Positions 48,618 through 56,515 of a DNA stretch of 64,000 bases are shown piece after piece. Numbering within the stretch: position 1 is the first letter of the stretch; each line of letters starts with the position of its first letter. Made by a program: the position numbers and the translations under genes. The stretch covers positions 1 through 64,000 of the forward strand of contig SVCU01000003.1 in the NCBI GenBank assembly GCA_015058215.1, written 5' to 3'. Origin of the DNA: Clostridiales bacterium (GTDB lineage Bacteria; Bacillota; Clostridia; Peptostreptococcales; Anaerovoracaceae). Under the pieces are notes generated by a model, which did not search any database, was not told the DNA's origin, and saw only the letters and a program-made list of their open reading frames with translations.

Positions 48618-49373
48618 ATGAGCACCGTTCTTTATACCTTTTCCGCCACCGGCAACTCGCTGACCACCGCCTGCAAACTGGCTGAGCTGCTGCCGGACTG
48701 CACCGTGAAATCCGTCACCACCTATGGACACCGCCATAGCGTCACCGAAGAAGCCGATGCGGTTGGATTCGTATTTCCCGTCTACTACGGCGATATGCCC
48801 TGGCCTGTGCGGAACCTGATCCACAAAATGGTTTTTGCGGAAAACGCCTATCTCTTTGCCGTGCCCACCTACCGGGGCGGCTGGGGCGATGTGAACAAAC
48901 GGCTGAATCAGCTGCTGAACACCCGCGGCCAGAAGCTGTCCCTTTCCTGCGGTGTCCCTATGCCGGGAAACAGCTTCATCAACGAGCCGCAGGTAGACCA
49001 GGGCTATCTGGATGCCCAGAACGAAAACGTGGAAAAGGCAGCGGAACGGATCCGGAACCGCGAGGTCGAAGACTATCGCACCGACGAGATCCTGCCTCTG
49101 CGCCCCGTGGACCATCCCAATAACTTCCGGGGCATCACTGCAGAAGAAAGCTGCGTAGGCTGCGGTGTCTGCGTTTCCGTCTGTCCCATGGGCAACATCA
49201 GGCTGCAGGATGGCAAGGCCGTGATCGGTGACAACTGCGCCACCTGCCTGGCCTGCTTCCACTGGTGTCCTGCGGAAGCCATCTGGATGAGCAAGCAGGA
49301 GAACATCGCCCGCAGAAGCAAGTACCATCACCCGGATGTGGTGCTGGGCGAGATCATTGCCCTAAAGGGGTAA
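48618..49373 (+). CDS. EFR1-type flavodoxin-ferredoxin protein
   Basis: The 251-residue protein combines an N-terminal flavodoxin-like domain (FSATGNSLTTACKLAE, about residues 1-150) with two 4Fe-4S clusters (CVGCGVCVSVCPMGNI and CATCLACFHWCPAEAI). The layout matches the EFR1 family, which probably moves electrons between ferredoxin and flavin partners in anaerobes. RBS AGGAGG precedes the ATG at 48618. Its partners are not identified. Confidence 0.9.
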   Translation: MSTVLYTFSATGNSLTTACKLAELLPDCTVKSVTTYGHRHSVTEEADAVGFVFPVYYGDMPWPVRNLIHKMVFAENAYLFAVPTYRGGWGDVNKRLNQLLNTRGQKLSLSCGVPMPGNSFINEPQVDQGYLDAQNENVEKAAERIRNREVEDYRTDEILPLRPVDHPNNFRGITAEESCVGCGVCVSVCPMGNIRLQDGKAVIGDNCATCLACFHWCPAEAIWMSKQENIARRSKYHHPDVVLGEIIALKG

Positions 49374-49387
49374 CAATTTAAAACAAG

Positions 49388-49424
49388 AACCGCAGACTGC
49401 CTGCAGCAGCCTGCGGTTTTTGTT
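49388..49424 (+). terminator. Terminator after the EFR1 gene
   Basis: AACCGCAG and CTGCGGTT around a 15-nt loop, then TTTG. Confidence 0.75.
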
Positions 49425-49430
49425 TGCAGA

Positions 49431-49470
49431 AAGGGCCCGGCCGGATTTAAAATTCGGCCGGGCCCTTTTC
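49431..49470. terminator. Terminator between EFR1 and PfkB genes
   Basis: AAGGGCCCGGCCG and its complement with an 11-nt A/T-rich loop, followed by TTC. Mainly for the minus-strand PfkB gene. Confidence 0.8.
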
Positions 49471-49496
49471 TTCTCTTTTCTTCTTTCGATCCACTT

Positions 49497-50396
49497 TTAC
49501 AGGATCCAGCTGGTGGCTCCCACCCGCTCCACAGCCCTTGCGCCGCAGAAATTGGCCTGTTTCATACAGTCTTCCAGAGGCAGCCCCTGAGACAGTCCGT
49601 AAAGGAAGCCGCCCGTGAAGCTGTCGCCGGCGCCGGTGGTATCCACGCAGCGCACCCCGGTTTCCGCAGGAGCCCAGAAGGTTCGTTCTCCGGTTTTCAC
49701 CAGAGCGCCCCGGCTGCCGCACTTCACGATGACGGTACCGACCCCCGCCTGCAGCAAAGCTTCCGCCGCTTCCTCGGGGCTGTCCGCACCGGTGAGCAGC
49801 ATGGCTTCTTCGTCGTTGGGGATCAGGTAATCCACATATCGCAGGGCCTGTGCCAGATCCGCAGAGGTCTCCCCCTTCTTCCGTTTGGTCATATCGGCAC
49901 AGACGGTGAGGCCCTTTTCTTTTGCAGCCCGGAAGATGGTCTCCAGCTCCGCAGGGCCCAGCAGCGGGAAGACGAAAATGCTGGCAAAGCTGAGAATTTC
50001 AGCCCCCTCCGCAAAGTTCAGATCGATATCCGAAAGCTGCAGTTTCCGCTGGCTGCTTTCGGGGCATGTGAGGAAGCTGCGCTTCCCGTCCGGCTGCACC
50101 AGCACCACATTGACACTGGTATCCAGCCCCTCCTTTACGACCACACCGCCGGTATCCAGACCGGCTTTTTTCATGTGGTTCTGCACGGTCTCCCCGGCCG
50201 CATCTCTGCCGATCACGGTGGAAAGATGCACATCACCGCCCAGACGATGCAGCACCACCGCCTCGTTCAGGGCATCGCCGCCGCAGGTCATGAGGATTTT
50301 TTCTGCCGGGGAAGATCCGGTCTCAAATACGTTTTTATCTGCCGGCGAAACCAGTACGTCCACGATGGCTGCGCCGATGATTTCTACTTTTTTCAA
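49497..50396 (-). CDS. PfkB-family carbohydrate kinase
   Basis: The 299-residue ribokinase-like protein has the N-terminal GGDALNEAVVLHRLGG motif and the C-terminal signature DTTGAGDSFTGGFLYGL with catalytic Asp. The family phosphorylates sugars, nucleosides or sugar phosphates; the substrate is not clear. RBS AAAGGGGG overlaps an inverted repeat at 50410-50454. Monocistronic. Confidence 0.9.
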   Translation of the reverse strand: MKKVEIIGAAIVDVLVSPADKNVFETGSSPAEKILMTCGGDALNEAVVLHRLGGDVHLSTVIGRDAAGETVQNHMKKAGLDTGGVVVKEGLDTSVNVVLVQPDGKRSFLTCPESSQRKLQLSDIDLNFAEGAEILSFASIFVFPLLGPAELETIFRAAKEKGLTVCADMTKRKKGETSADLAQALRYVDYLIPNDEEAMLLTGADSPEEAAEALLQAGVGTVIVKCGSRGALVKTGERTFWAPAETGVRCVDTTGAGDSFTGGFLYGLSQGLPLEDCMKQANFCGARAVERVGATSWIL

Positions 50397-50409
50397 TGAA
50401 AATCCCCCT

Positions 50410-50454
50410 TTGCAAGGCTTGACTGTTCTTTTTGACAGTCTACCGCAAAGGAGG
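50410..50454. repeat. Interrupted inverted repeat upstream of the PfkB gene
   Basis: CCTTTGC...GACTGT...ACAGTC...GCAAAGG in nested symmetry lies between the zinc-ribbon cluster and the PfkB start and overlaps the Shine-Dalgarno of the latter. It may control translation of the kinase gene or end the upstream operon. Confidence 0.5.
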
Positions 50455-50471
50455 AATTTCCGTCAAGATAC

Positions 50472-51062
50472 TTACTTCAGGATGCGGATCTTTCCGATGA
50501 CAGGCAGATCCTTCGCCCTGCCGTTCGCCGCATTGATAATGCCGATGATAGCTGCTGCCAGGAATACCAGGTTCACCAGTCCCAAGATGGTAGAGATGAT
50601 GCCAAGTCGCCAGGAAATGGCATACAGAACAGTGGACAGGATGCCGGTAACGATCCACCAGAGGATCTCTGCGATGGCCAGAACCAGGCCCTGATTTGCA
50701 TGATACCGGGCAAACTTGGACTGCCGTGCCGCAAAGAGGGGGATAATCACCAGCCAGGAGAGATAGGCCAAAACAGCCATCACTTTATTCTGCTGGATGT
50801 CCGCAGCGTCGAATGCGGCGGTACTGTCGGCGGTATCGTTGAGGGCCGCCATCTTTGCCGCAAAATCATCGGCGGCATCGCCCAATTTTTCCGCAGCGGC
50901 TTCATACGCTTTCGGTTCTTCCGCCGCCGCAGACTCCGGAACCGCTTCCGCAGCCTGCAGGGGTTCCGGCTGTACTGCCGGGGCTTCCATGAGTGTACCG
51001 CAGTTGGGGCAGAACTTTACGCCCTCTTCTGCTTTTGCTCCGCAATTACCGCAAAATGCCAT
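50472..51062 (-). CDS. Zinc-ribbon protein with DUF4870-like membrane domain
   Basis: The 196-residue protein has an N-terminal zinc ribbon (FCGNCGAKAEEGVKFCPNCG), an Ala/Glu-rich linker (30-95) and a membrane domain of three to four helices (about 100-185) resembling DUF4870 (KFARYHANQGLVLAIAEI). Function unknown. It is the last of five successive zinc-ribbon genes. Confidence 0.82.
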   Translation of the reverse strand: MAFCGNCGAKAEEGVKFCPNCGTLMEAPAVQPEPLQAAEAVPESAAAEEPKAYEAAAEKLGDAADDFAAKMAALNDTADSTAAFDAADIQQNKVMAVLAYLSWLVIIPLFAARQSKFARYHANQGLVLAIAEILWWIVTGILSTVLYAISWRLGIISTILGLVNLVFLAAAIIGIINAANGRAKDLPVIGKIRILK

Positions 51063-51103
51063 AGTATGTACCTCCTTTTTTTCAGATTATATAAATCGCA
51101 ATA

Positions 51104-51694
51104 CTACTGTACGGGCAGATCCTTCAGATTTTCCAGCCCCTCCAGACCTTCCATTCCTTCAAAGCCGCCGTTTTTCAGCAGCTCCAGAATTTCACTGAAT
51201 TCACCGAACTGATCCAGCATACCGCCAATGCCGGCTTCACCGCCCAGTTCGCCCATGATCCCTCCCAACTGCTGGTTAATAAATTCCATCAGAGGGCCGC
51301 TGATCAGGTGGATCACCAGTACCAGCAGACCTGCCAGTACAAGCCCGATCACGTTCCAGAGGATCATGGCCTTGGCCAGATTCTTCCGGTTACGGTTTTT
51401 GGCAGCGATGGCAATCACGATACTGATGATCAGACCCAGAAGAGGGATCCCGCAGAGGAACAGAATACCGAAAAAAGATCCGGTGCCTACGATCGTATCT
51501 GCATCGCCCCGTTCCGCTTTCACCGGCATGGCCGGAGACTGCGGTTTCGGATGGGCTGAAGGTTGCGGAATCGGACGGACCGTTTGCCGCTTGGGCTGTA
51601 CCGGAGGCTCTGCCGGTGCTTTGGTGCCGCATTCTGTGCAGAAGGCTACCCCTTCCGCAATTTCTTTTCCGCATTCCGTGCAAAATCTTGCCAT
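51104..51694 (-). CDS. Zinc-ribbon membrane protein
   Basis: The 196-residue protein starts MARFCTECGKEIAEGV at 51694 behind GAGGTGG. It has a zinc ribbon (CTECG...CTECG), a Pro/Lys linker (27-65) and two membrane helices (about 72-95 and 110-130). It ends in a Gly/Glu/Leu-rich tail with FEGMEGLEGLENL repeats. Function unknown. It is part of the zinc-ribbon operon. Confidence 0.8.
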   Translation of the reverse strand: MARFCTECGKEIAEGVAFCTECGTKAPAEPPVQPKRQTVRPIPQPSAHPKPQSPAMPVKAERGDADTIVGTGSFFGILFLCGIPLLGLIISIVIAIAAKNRNRKNLAKAMILWNVIGLVLAGLLVLVIHLISGPLMEFINQQLGGIMGELGGEAGIGGMLDQFGEFSEILELLKNGGFEGMEGLEGLENLKDLPVQ

Positions 51695-51727
51695 GTTATC
51701 CACCTCTTTTCCTCTTTTTTGCTCGCG

Positions 51728-52573
51728 TTAGAACTTGAACAGATCCTTCAGTCCGGCGGGTTTCCGGGATTCCGGTTTCACATAATCGAAGCCGCCGCTG
51801 GGCTCACTGCGATCGAAGTAGAGATTCGGGCAATCGCTGTCGCCGTCGAAGCAATGTTCCAGATCCACATGATAGCAGATACCGCTTTCTTTCCGATAAA
51901 GCTGCTGCTCGGATGGGTACTGACCCGCCGGACGGAAGCCTGCTTGCCGCAGGATCTGTCGGTACTGTTCCACCGCCGCCTTCGCGGCAAATCCGTTCCC
52001 CTTAAAATCCGCCCAGAACCGGATGTGATCACCGTATTCATCCAGTCCCGGTTCACCGCCGCAGTTCCACTTGGGGTATGCAGCCAGCATTTTGTCCCAC
52101 TGTTCCATGACCGCCGCTTCCCTGGCTGCTGCCGCCTGTTCTTCCTGCACGGCCACCGGCAGTTTTGTACCACAATCCTGACAGAACTTGGTTCCGAGAT
52201 CATTCTGTTTCCCGCAGTTCGGGCAAACAGCACTGTCTGCCATGGTAACATCCGGAAGCTGATTGCCGCAATTGGGACAGAACTTTTTATCCGCAGTGGT
52301 CGCCTGGCCGCAGGCGCTGCAAACCTTCATATTTTTGCTCATTTCCGTGGCGTAACCCTGGGCTGCCCGTTCCAGATTCGCAAAGGCTCCTTCCAGGCCG
52401 GTAAAGGTACGCGTCTGCTGCTGGTTGTTCTGGGCTGCCTGATCGATGTGCTGGGCGGCCTTATTGGCCAATTCGGTAGCCTTGGGTTCCACGGCTTTCT
52501 TTACCACATCCCCTACTGCTCTTCCTACGCCTTCACTGATTCCTCTTCGAATGGCTCGTTCCAAAAATCCCAT
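51728..52573 (-). CDS. Double zinc-ribbon protein with coiled N-terminus
   Basis: The 281-residue protein begins with an amphipathic helix (MGFLERAIRRGISEGVGRAV), then has two zinc ribbons (CSACGQ...FCPNCG near residues 84-105, CPNCG...FCQDCG near 117-135). An acidic alpha/beta domain (145-281) of unknown family follows, with several Cys and Trp/Tyr. No membrane helix. RBS AAGGA precedes the ATG at 52573. Confidence 0.8.
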   Translation of the reverse strand: MGFLERAIRRGISEGVGRAVGDVVKKAVEPKATELANKAAQHIDQAAQNNQQQTRTFTGLEGAFANLERAAQGYATEMSKNMKVCSACGQATTADKKFCPNCGNQLPDVTMADSAVCPNCGKQNDLGTKFCQDCGTKLPVAVQEEQAAAAREAAVMEQWDKMLAAYPKWNCGGEPGLDEYGDHIRFWADFKGNGFAAKAAVEQYRQILRQAGFRPAGQYPSEQQLYRKESGICYHVDLEHCFDGDSDCPNLYFDRSEPSGGFDYVKPESRKPAGLKDLFKF

Positions 52574-52590
52574 CGTCTGACCTTCCTTTC

Positions 52591-52887
52591 TTATTTTACT
52601 ACGCGCAGTTTTACGCGATCTTCTACTTTCCTGCCGCACTGTGGACAGTATTCTGCATCATCCCGCAAAGCGATATCACAGTACGTACAGACCTTGTGCT
52701 TTTTTTTATAGGTATCGTAAAGTGTTTCTTCCGGCAACCTGCAGCCGCACTCTTTGCAGAAATTCTGTTCAGCCCGCGCCGGTGCACCACAAATCCGACA
52801 CACCTTCAGTTGACGCATGGTTTGAATACCGAATCCGTAGCGCCGCATGCCTTCATGTCGGCTCCAGTCCGTTCGCTTCTGAATCAT
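52591..52887 (-). CDS. Small double zinc-ribbon protein
   Basis: The 98-residue protein has two ribbons: CRICGAPARAEQNFCKECG and CTYCDIALRDDAEYCPQCG. The ATG at 52887 is preferred because GGGGAGG lies 7 nt upstream; a GTG at 52893 is an alternative. It overlaps the upstream gene by 4 nt, which shows tight coupling. Function unknown. Confidence 0.78.
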   Translation of the reverse strand: MIQKRTDWSRHEGMRRYGFGIQTMRQLKVCRICGAPARAEQNFCKECGCRLPEETLYDTYKKKHKVCTYCDIALRDDAEYCPQCGRKVEDRVKLRVVK

Positions 52888-53252
52888 ATCCACACCTCCC
52901 CATACCGCAACCGTTCGCCGCAGTGCCTGCAGTAACGATCACCTTCTTCGATCCGTTCTCCACACCGGAGACAGTAATTCGGTTCTTCCTCCCAAGGAAT
53001 GCAATCTACGCAGCAGCAGACATCAGGATTAAACATGGAATCAGAGACCCATTTTCCACAGCGTTTACAATAATTGAACCGATTTTTTCCGGATATCTGC
53101 CAGATCCTGCGGATTTCCTCCTCTCTGCTTCCCTGGCCCGTCATCGGAATGGTGCAGACAGCTGCGCCGGAAAGATCACAGAAGAATCGAACCTGTATTC
53201 CCTCCGCACCGTGCAGGACCCGGTGCTTCGCCATTCCTTCCTGTTCTTTCAC
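52884..53252 (-). CDS. Zinc-ribbon protein, first gene of the cluster
   Basis: The 122-residue protein, started at GTG 53252 with GGAGGGG upstream (an ATG at 53234 is poorer), carries CKRCGKW, VCCCVDCIPW and a final ribbon CLRCGERIEEGDRYCRHCG. It is Cys-rich overall. Its N-terminal 50 residues have no recognised domain. It heads the five-gene operon and is divergent from the sugar-sensing locus. Confidence 0.75.
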   Translation of the reverse strand: MKEQEGMAKHRVLHGAEGIQVRFFCDLSGAAVCTIPMTGQGSREEEIRRIWQISGKNRFNYCKRCGKWVSDSMFNPDVCCCVDCIPWEEEPNYCLRCGERIEEGDRYCRHCGERLRYGEVWI

Positions 53253-53273
53253 AACTTCCGCCCCTCCTTTCGA

Positions 53274-53302
53274 TTGACTGAAACGGTCCGTAGTGCTATA
53301 CT
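53274..53302 (+). promoter_or_regulatory. Promoter of the sugar-sensing operon
   Basis: TTGACT (53274-53279) and TATACT (53297-53302), 17-nt spacing. The expected start near 53309 leaves an untranslated leader of about 135 nt. Confidence 0.8.
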
Positions 53303-53309
53303 ATGTAAT

Positions 53310-53440
53310 TAATTAAATTTTACGAAATTTCCCCCTTTTGTCCCCACCCGAAAGTGGCAAAAGGGTGGGAAATCCATAAATTTTTTGCAGTTTTTTCCCG
53401 TTTTTTCCGTGTGAAACCGAAAAAAAGTGAAAGGAGGTCT
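53310..53440 (+). other. Long A/T-rich leader with an imperfect hairpin
   Basis: TTTCCCCCTTTTG (about 53327-53339) pairs with CAAAAGGGTGGGAAA (about 53358-53372) around a GC-rich loop, followed by several T-runs (TTTTTTG, TTTTTTCCCG, TTTTTTCC). It may be a transcriptional attenuator ahead of the solute-binding protein gene, or only structured leader RNA. Confidence 0.4.
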
Positions 53441-53444
53441 CTCT

Positions 53445-54800
53445 ATGAAACGACTGCTCACTCTGCTGCTGCTGGCAATCTTCACCCTAGCTTTGCTCGT
53501 CGGCTGCGCTGAACGATCGCCTCTGGACCCTAAAAATCCGGTAACTCTGTCCATGTGGCATAATTACGGCGGCGATATGCAGTCCTCCATGGATATGCTC
53601 ATCGATCAATTTAACAGCACTGTGGGCAAGGAGCAGGGTATCGTCATCGACGTGACCGCAATTTCCTCCAGTTCCGAGCTGAACAAGAACCTGACCATGA
53701 TCGCAAACGGCGATCCCGGTGCCCCCGCCATGCCGGATATCTTTACCGGCTATCCCAAGGTGGCCGCACAGTTTCTGGAAAAGGACCTGCTGGTGGATCT
53801 GAAGGATTACTTTACCGATACCGAACTTTCACAATACGTGGATGCCTTCGTAGCAGAAGGTATCTTTCCGGACGGCGGCCTCTACGTGTTTCCCATCGCC
53901 AAATCCACAGAAGTTCTTTACGTGAACAAAACCCTCTTCGACCGGTTCGCAAAGGCTACCGGTGCCAGCGTGGAACAGCTTTCCACCTTCGAAGGCCTGG
54001 CCGATCTTTCCCGGCTCTACTACCAGTGGACCGACAGCCAAACTCCAGACGTACCGAACGACGGTAAGCAGTTCTACGCTGCAGATTCCTGGTTCAATTT
54101 CACCGAAGTGGGAGCCGTGCAGAAAGGAGGCAGTCTCTTCGCCGGTGAAGCGCTGGATCTGGATTCGGATTTCTTCCGTTCTATTTTTGAAACCCTGTAT
54201 ATCCCTGCTGCAGAAGGGGGCTTCTCCATCTACGACGGCTATTCTTCCGATCTTTCCAAGACCGGTGATATCATCTGCTCTACCGGTTCCTCTGCCGGCA
54301 TTCTGTTTTACGGTGACACTATCACATACCGTGACGGCACGGTAGAAACTGTAGATTATAGCATCCTGCCCTATCCTGTGTTTGAAGGCGGCACAAAAAC
54401 CGCCCTGCAGCGAGGCGGAGGGCTGATGGTGGCCAAGTCCACCGAACAGAAGGAATACGCAGCCTGTTTGTTTATTCAGTGGCTCACTGCCCCGGAACAA
54501 AATATGCAGTTCATCGCTGAGACCGGTTACCTGCCTGTCACCAAACAAGCTTTCGAAGAGGATATGCCGGTCCTTCTGGATACGCTGGAAGATCTCCGCA
54601 TCCGCGAAATGCTCACCTCCGTCCTTTCCATGTACGACAGCTACACCTTTTTCACTGCTCCCAATTACAGTGATTTTGATACTCAGAGCAGCACCTTCGA
54701 ACAGGACCTAAAAGCCTTCCTGACAGAGGCCCGAAGCCGTTATCTTTCCGGTGTTCCACAGACCGCCGCAGATGCTCTGACGGAATTTCTACAGCCATAG
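53445..54800 (+). CDS. Family-1 solute-binding lipoprotein without ABC partners
   Basis: The 451-residue protein has a lipoprotein signal (lipobox LVGC) and a full family-1 sugar-binding fold (NPVTLSMWHNYGG start, GAPAMPDIFTGYPK, FPIAKSTEVLYVNKTLF, and GGGLMVAKSTEQKEYAACLFIQWL near the end). No permease or ATPase follows. The next gene encodes a membrane-anchored regulator 30 nt downstream, so the lipoprotein may present ligand to that sensor and not to a transporter. RBS AAAGGAGG. Confidence 0.9.
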   Translation: MKRLLTLLLLAIFTLALLVGCAERSPLDPKNPVTLSMWHNYGGDMQSSMDMLIDQFNSTVGKEQGIVIDVTAISSSSELNKNLTMIANGDPGAPAMPDIFTGYPKVAAQFLEKDLLVDLKDYFTDTELSQYVDAFVAEGIFPDGGLYVFPIAKSTEVLYVNKTLFDRFAKATGASVEQLSTFEGLADLSRLYYQWTDSQTPDVPNDGKQFYAADSWFNFTEVGAVQKGGSLFAGEALDLDSDFFRSIFETLYIPAAEGGFSIYDGYSSDLSKTGDIICSTGSSAGILFYGDTITYRDGTVETVDYSILPYPVFEGGTKTALQRGGGLMVAKSTEQKEYAACLFIQWLTAPEQNMQFIAETGYLPVTKQAFEEDMPVLLDTLEDLRIREMLTSVLSMYDSYTFFTAPNYSDFDTQSSTFEQDLKAFLTEARSRYLSGVPQTAADALTEFLQP

Positions 54801-54830
54801 CCACCTGCTCCGAAAGGAGGCACTTCTGCA

Positions 54831-56501
54831 ATGCTGAAACAAGCTTTGACCCTGTGGAAAAAAGAGCGCACTAAAAAAGGGACTACCCTGCGCAGAAGAC
54901 TGCAAAGTTTCTTTCTGTCGGTTTCCCTTTCTCTTGTGCTGCTGTTTGCCCTTCTGCTGATCGTCTTCGGCATCACGGGTACCGGGGAGAGCACCGTGCA
55001 CGGTCATCTGGAAACGGAACTTTTCGGCCTTGTGGAAACCATTAATGACGATTTCGGCCGTGCCGCCCTGGGAGGTATCAGTATCGCAGAAGACTTGACC
55101 CTGCGCAGCGACCATTTCTTTGCCCAGCAGCAGATCACTGCCGCTCAGCTTCCCGACCATCCGGAGCTTCTGGAACCTCTTCTTGCTGCTCAAATACAGA
55201 CTCTGATCAGCACAGTACGCAACCGTTACTGTGGTGGTGCCTTCGTCCTTCTGGATGCCACTGTGCAGCCGGATACCTCTGATGCAGACCGGGCCAAAGC
55301 AGGCATTTTTCTGAAAAAAACTCTGCCTACCGCCACCGACATCGTGGGAGTAGACATCCACTATCTGCGCGGCCCTGCTCAGATTGCCCGCGATCATGGT
55401 ATCATGCTCATCGGTCAGTGGCGCATGGAATACGACATCGAAGGTCAGGAATTCTTTACCCATGTGATGGAGATCGCCCGGCAGAATCCAGACCTTCCTC
55501 TCTCCCGGCTGTATTACTGGACCCCCCGGGTCACCCTGAAGGGAAACAGTGAATCCGGTTTTCTGCTCTGTGTCCCCCTGCGCAGCAATGACGGTACGGT
55601 ATTCGGTCTCTGCGGAATTGAAATCAGCGACCGTCTGTTCAAGTCCTTCTACACGCCGAAAAGCGGTGTCTATGAAAACCTGTTCACCCTCATGGCTCCT
55701 TCCTCCGGATCGGATCTTCTGGCAACAGAAGGCCTCATTGCCGGCAACTACTACCTGACCGGCAGCCGCTGGACGGAAAACCTGCTGTCTGTCGATACGA
55801 GCAAGGGCCTTCTGTATTTTTCTGCCGGCCAGGATGATTACGGCGGTCTCACTGCCGCATTGCGTCTCTATCCGGAAGGTTCTCCTTACAGCGAAGCTTC
55901 CTGGGCCGTGGCCCTTCTGATGCCTCGAGCACTGCTGGATGATGCTGCCAAAGGCAATGTAGTTGTCCTCATCTGCATCGTGCTGGTACTTCTGGCACTC
56001 AGCAGCGTCGCTTCGATCCTCATCAGCCGCCGCTATCTGCACCCTGTGACGGAGGCACTGCAGTCCATCCGCCAGCCCTCCGCCGACGAACGGAAAGCCG
56101 TCCCCTATGTGGAGATCAGTGACCTTCTGGATTTTCTGGAGGAAAAGGACAGAGGCCACGAAGAAGCTCTGCGGGAACGCGAGGAGGACCGGCAGCAACT
56201 TCTGGGCCAATACGAGCAGGCCCAAAGAGAACTGTCCCGTCTGGCCTATTCCCGCAAGACAGAAGTGGATCCGGATCTGTACCAACAGTTCTTGAACCAT
56301 CTCTCCACTCTGACCCCTACCGAACGTGAGGTCTTCGATCTCTACCTGGCCGGAAAGCACGCCAAGGAGATTCTAGAAATTCTTTCCATTAAAGAAAATA
56401 CATTAAAATACCATAACAAGAACATCTACAGTAAGCTGGGCGTCACCTCCCGAAAAGAACTTCTGCGATATGCCGCCCTGATGCAGCAGGAATCAAAATA
56501 A
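54831..56501 (+). CDS. Membrane-spanning LuxR-type regulator with extracellular sensor domain
   Basis: The 556-residue protein has a first membrane helix (about residues 27-48), a large extracellular domain (about 50-375) of unknown, possibly Cache-like, fold, and a second helix (about 379-402). A cytoplasmic coiled coil follows (about 425-485), then a LuxR/GerE helix-turn-helix (LTPTEREVFDLYLAGKHAKE then IKENTLKYHNKNIYSKLGV). It is a one-component receptor: signal outside, DNA binding inside, without a kinase step. Context with a solute-binding protein, glucosidase and symporter points to sugar sensing. Confidence 0.85.
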   Translation: MLKQALTLWKKERTKKGTTLRRRLQSFFLSVSLSLVLLFALLLIVFGITGTGESTVHGHLETELFGLVETINDDFGRAALGGISIAEDLTLRSDHFFAQQQITAAQLPDHPELLEPLLAAQIQTLISTVRNRYCGGAFVLLDATVQPDTSDADRAKAGIFLKKTLPTATDIVGVDIHYLRGPAQIARDHGIMLIGQWRMEYDIEGQEFFTHVMEIARQNPDLPLSRLYYWTPRVTLKGNSESGFLLCVPLRSNDGTVFGLCGIEISDRLFKSFYTPKSGVYENLFTLMAPSSGSDLLATEGLIAGNYYLTGSRWTENLLSVDTSKGLLYFSAGQDDYGGLTAALRLYPEGSPYSEASWAVALLMPRALLDDAAKGNVVVLICIVLVLLALSSVASILISRRYLHPVTEALQSIRQPSADERKAVPYVEISDLLDFLEEKDRGHEEALREREEDRQQLLGQYEQAQRELSRLAYSRKTEVDPDLYQQFLNHLSTLTPTEREVFDLYLAGKHAKEILEILSIKENTLKYHNKNIYSKLGVTSRKELLRYAALMQQESK

Positions 56502-56515
56502 GAGGAGGTTCTTCC

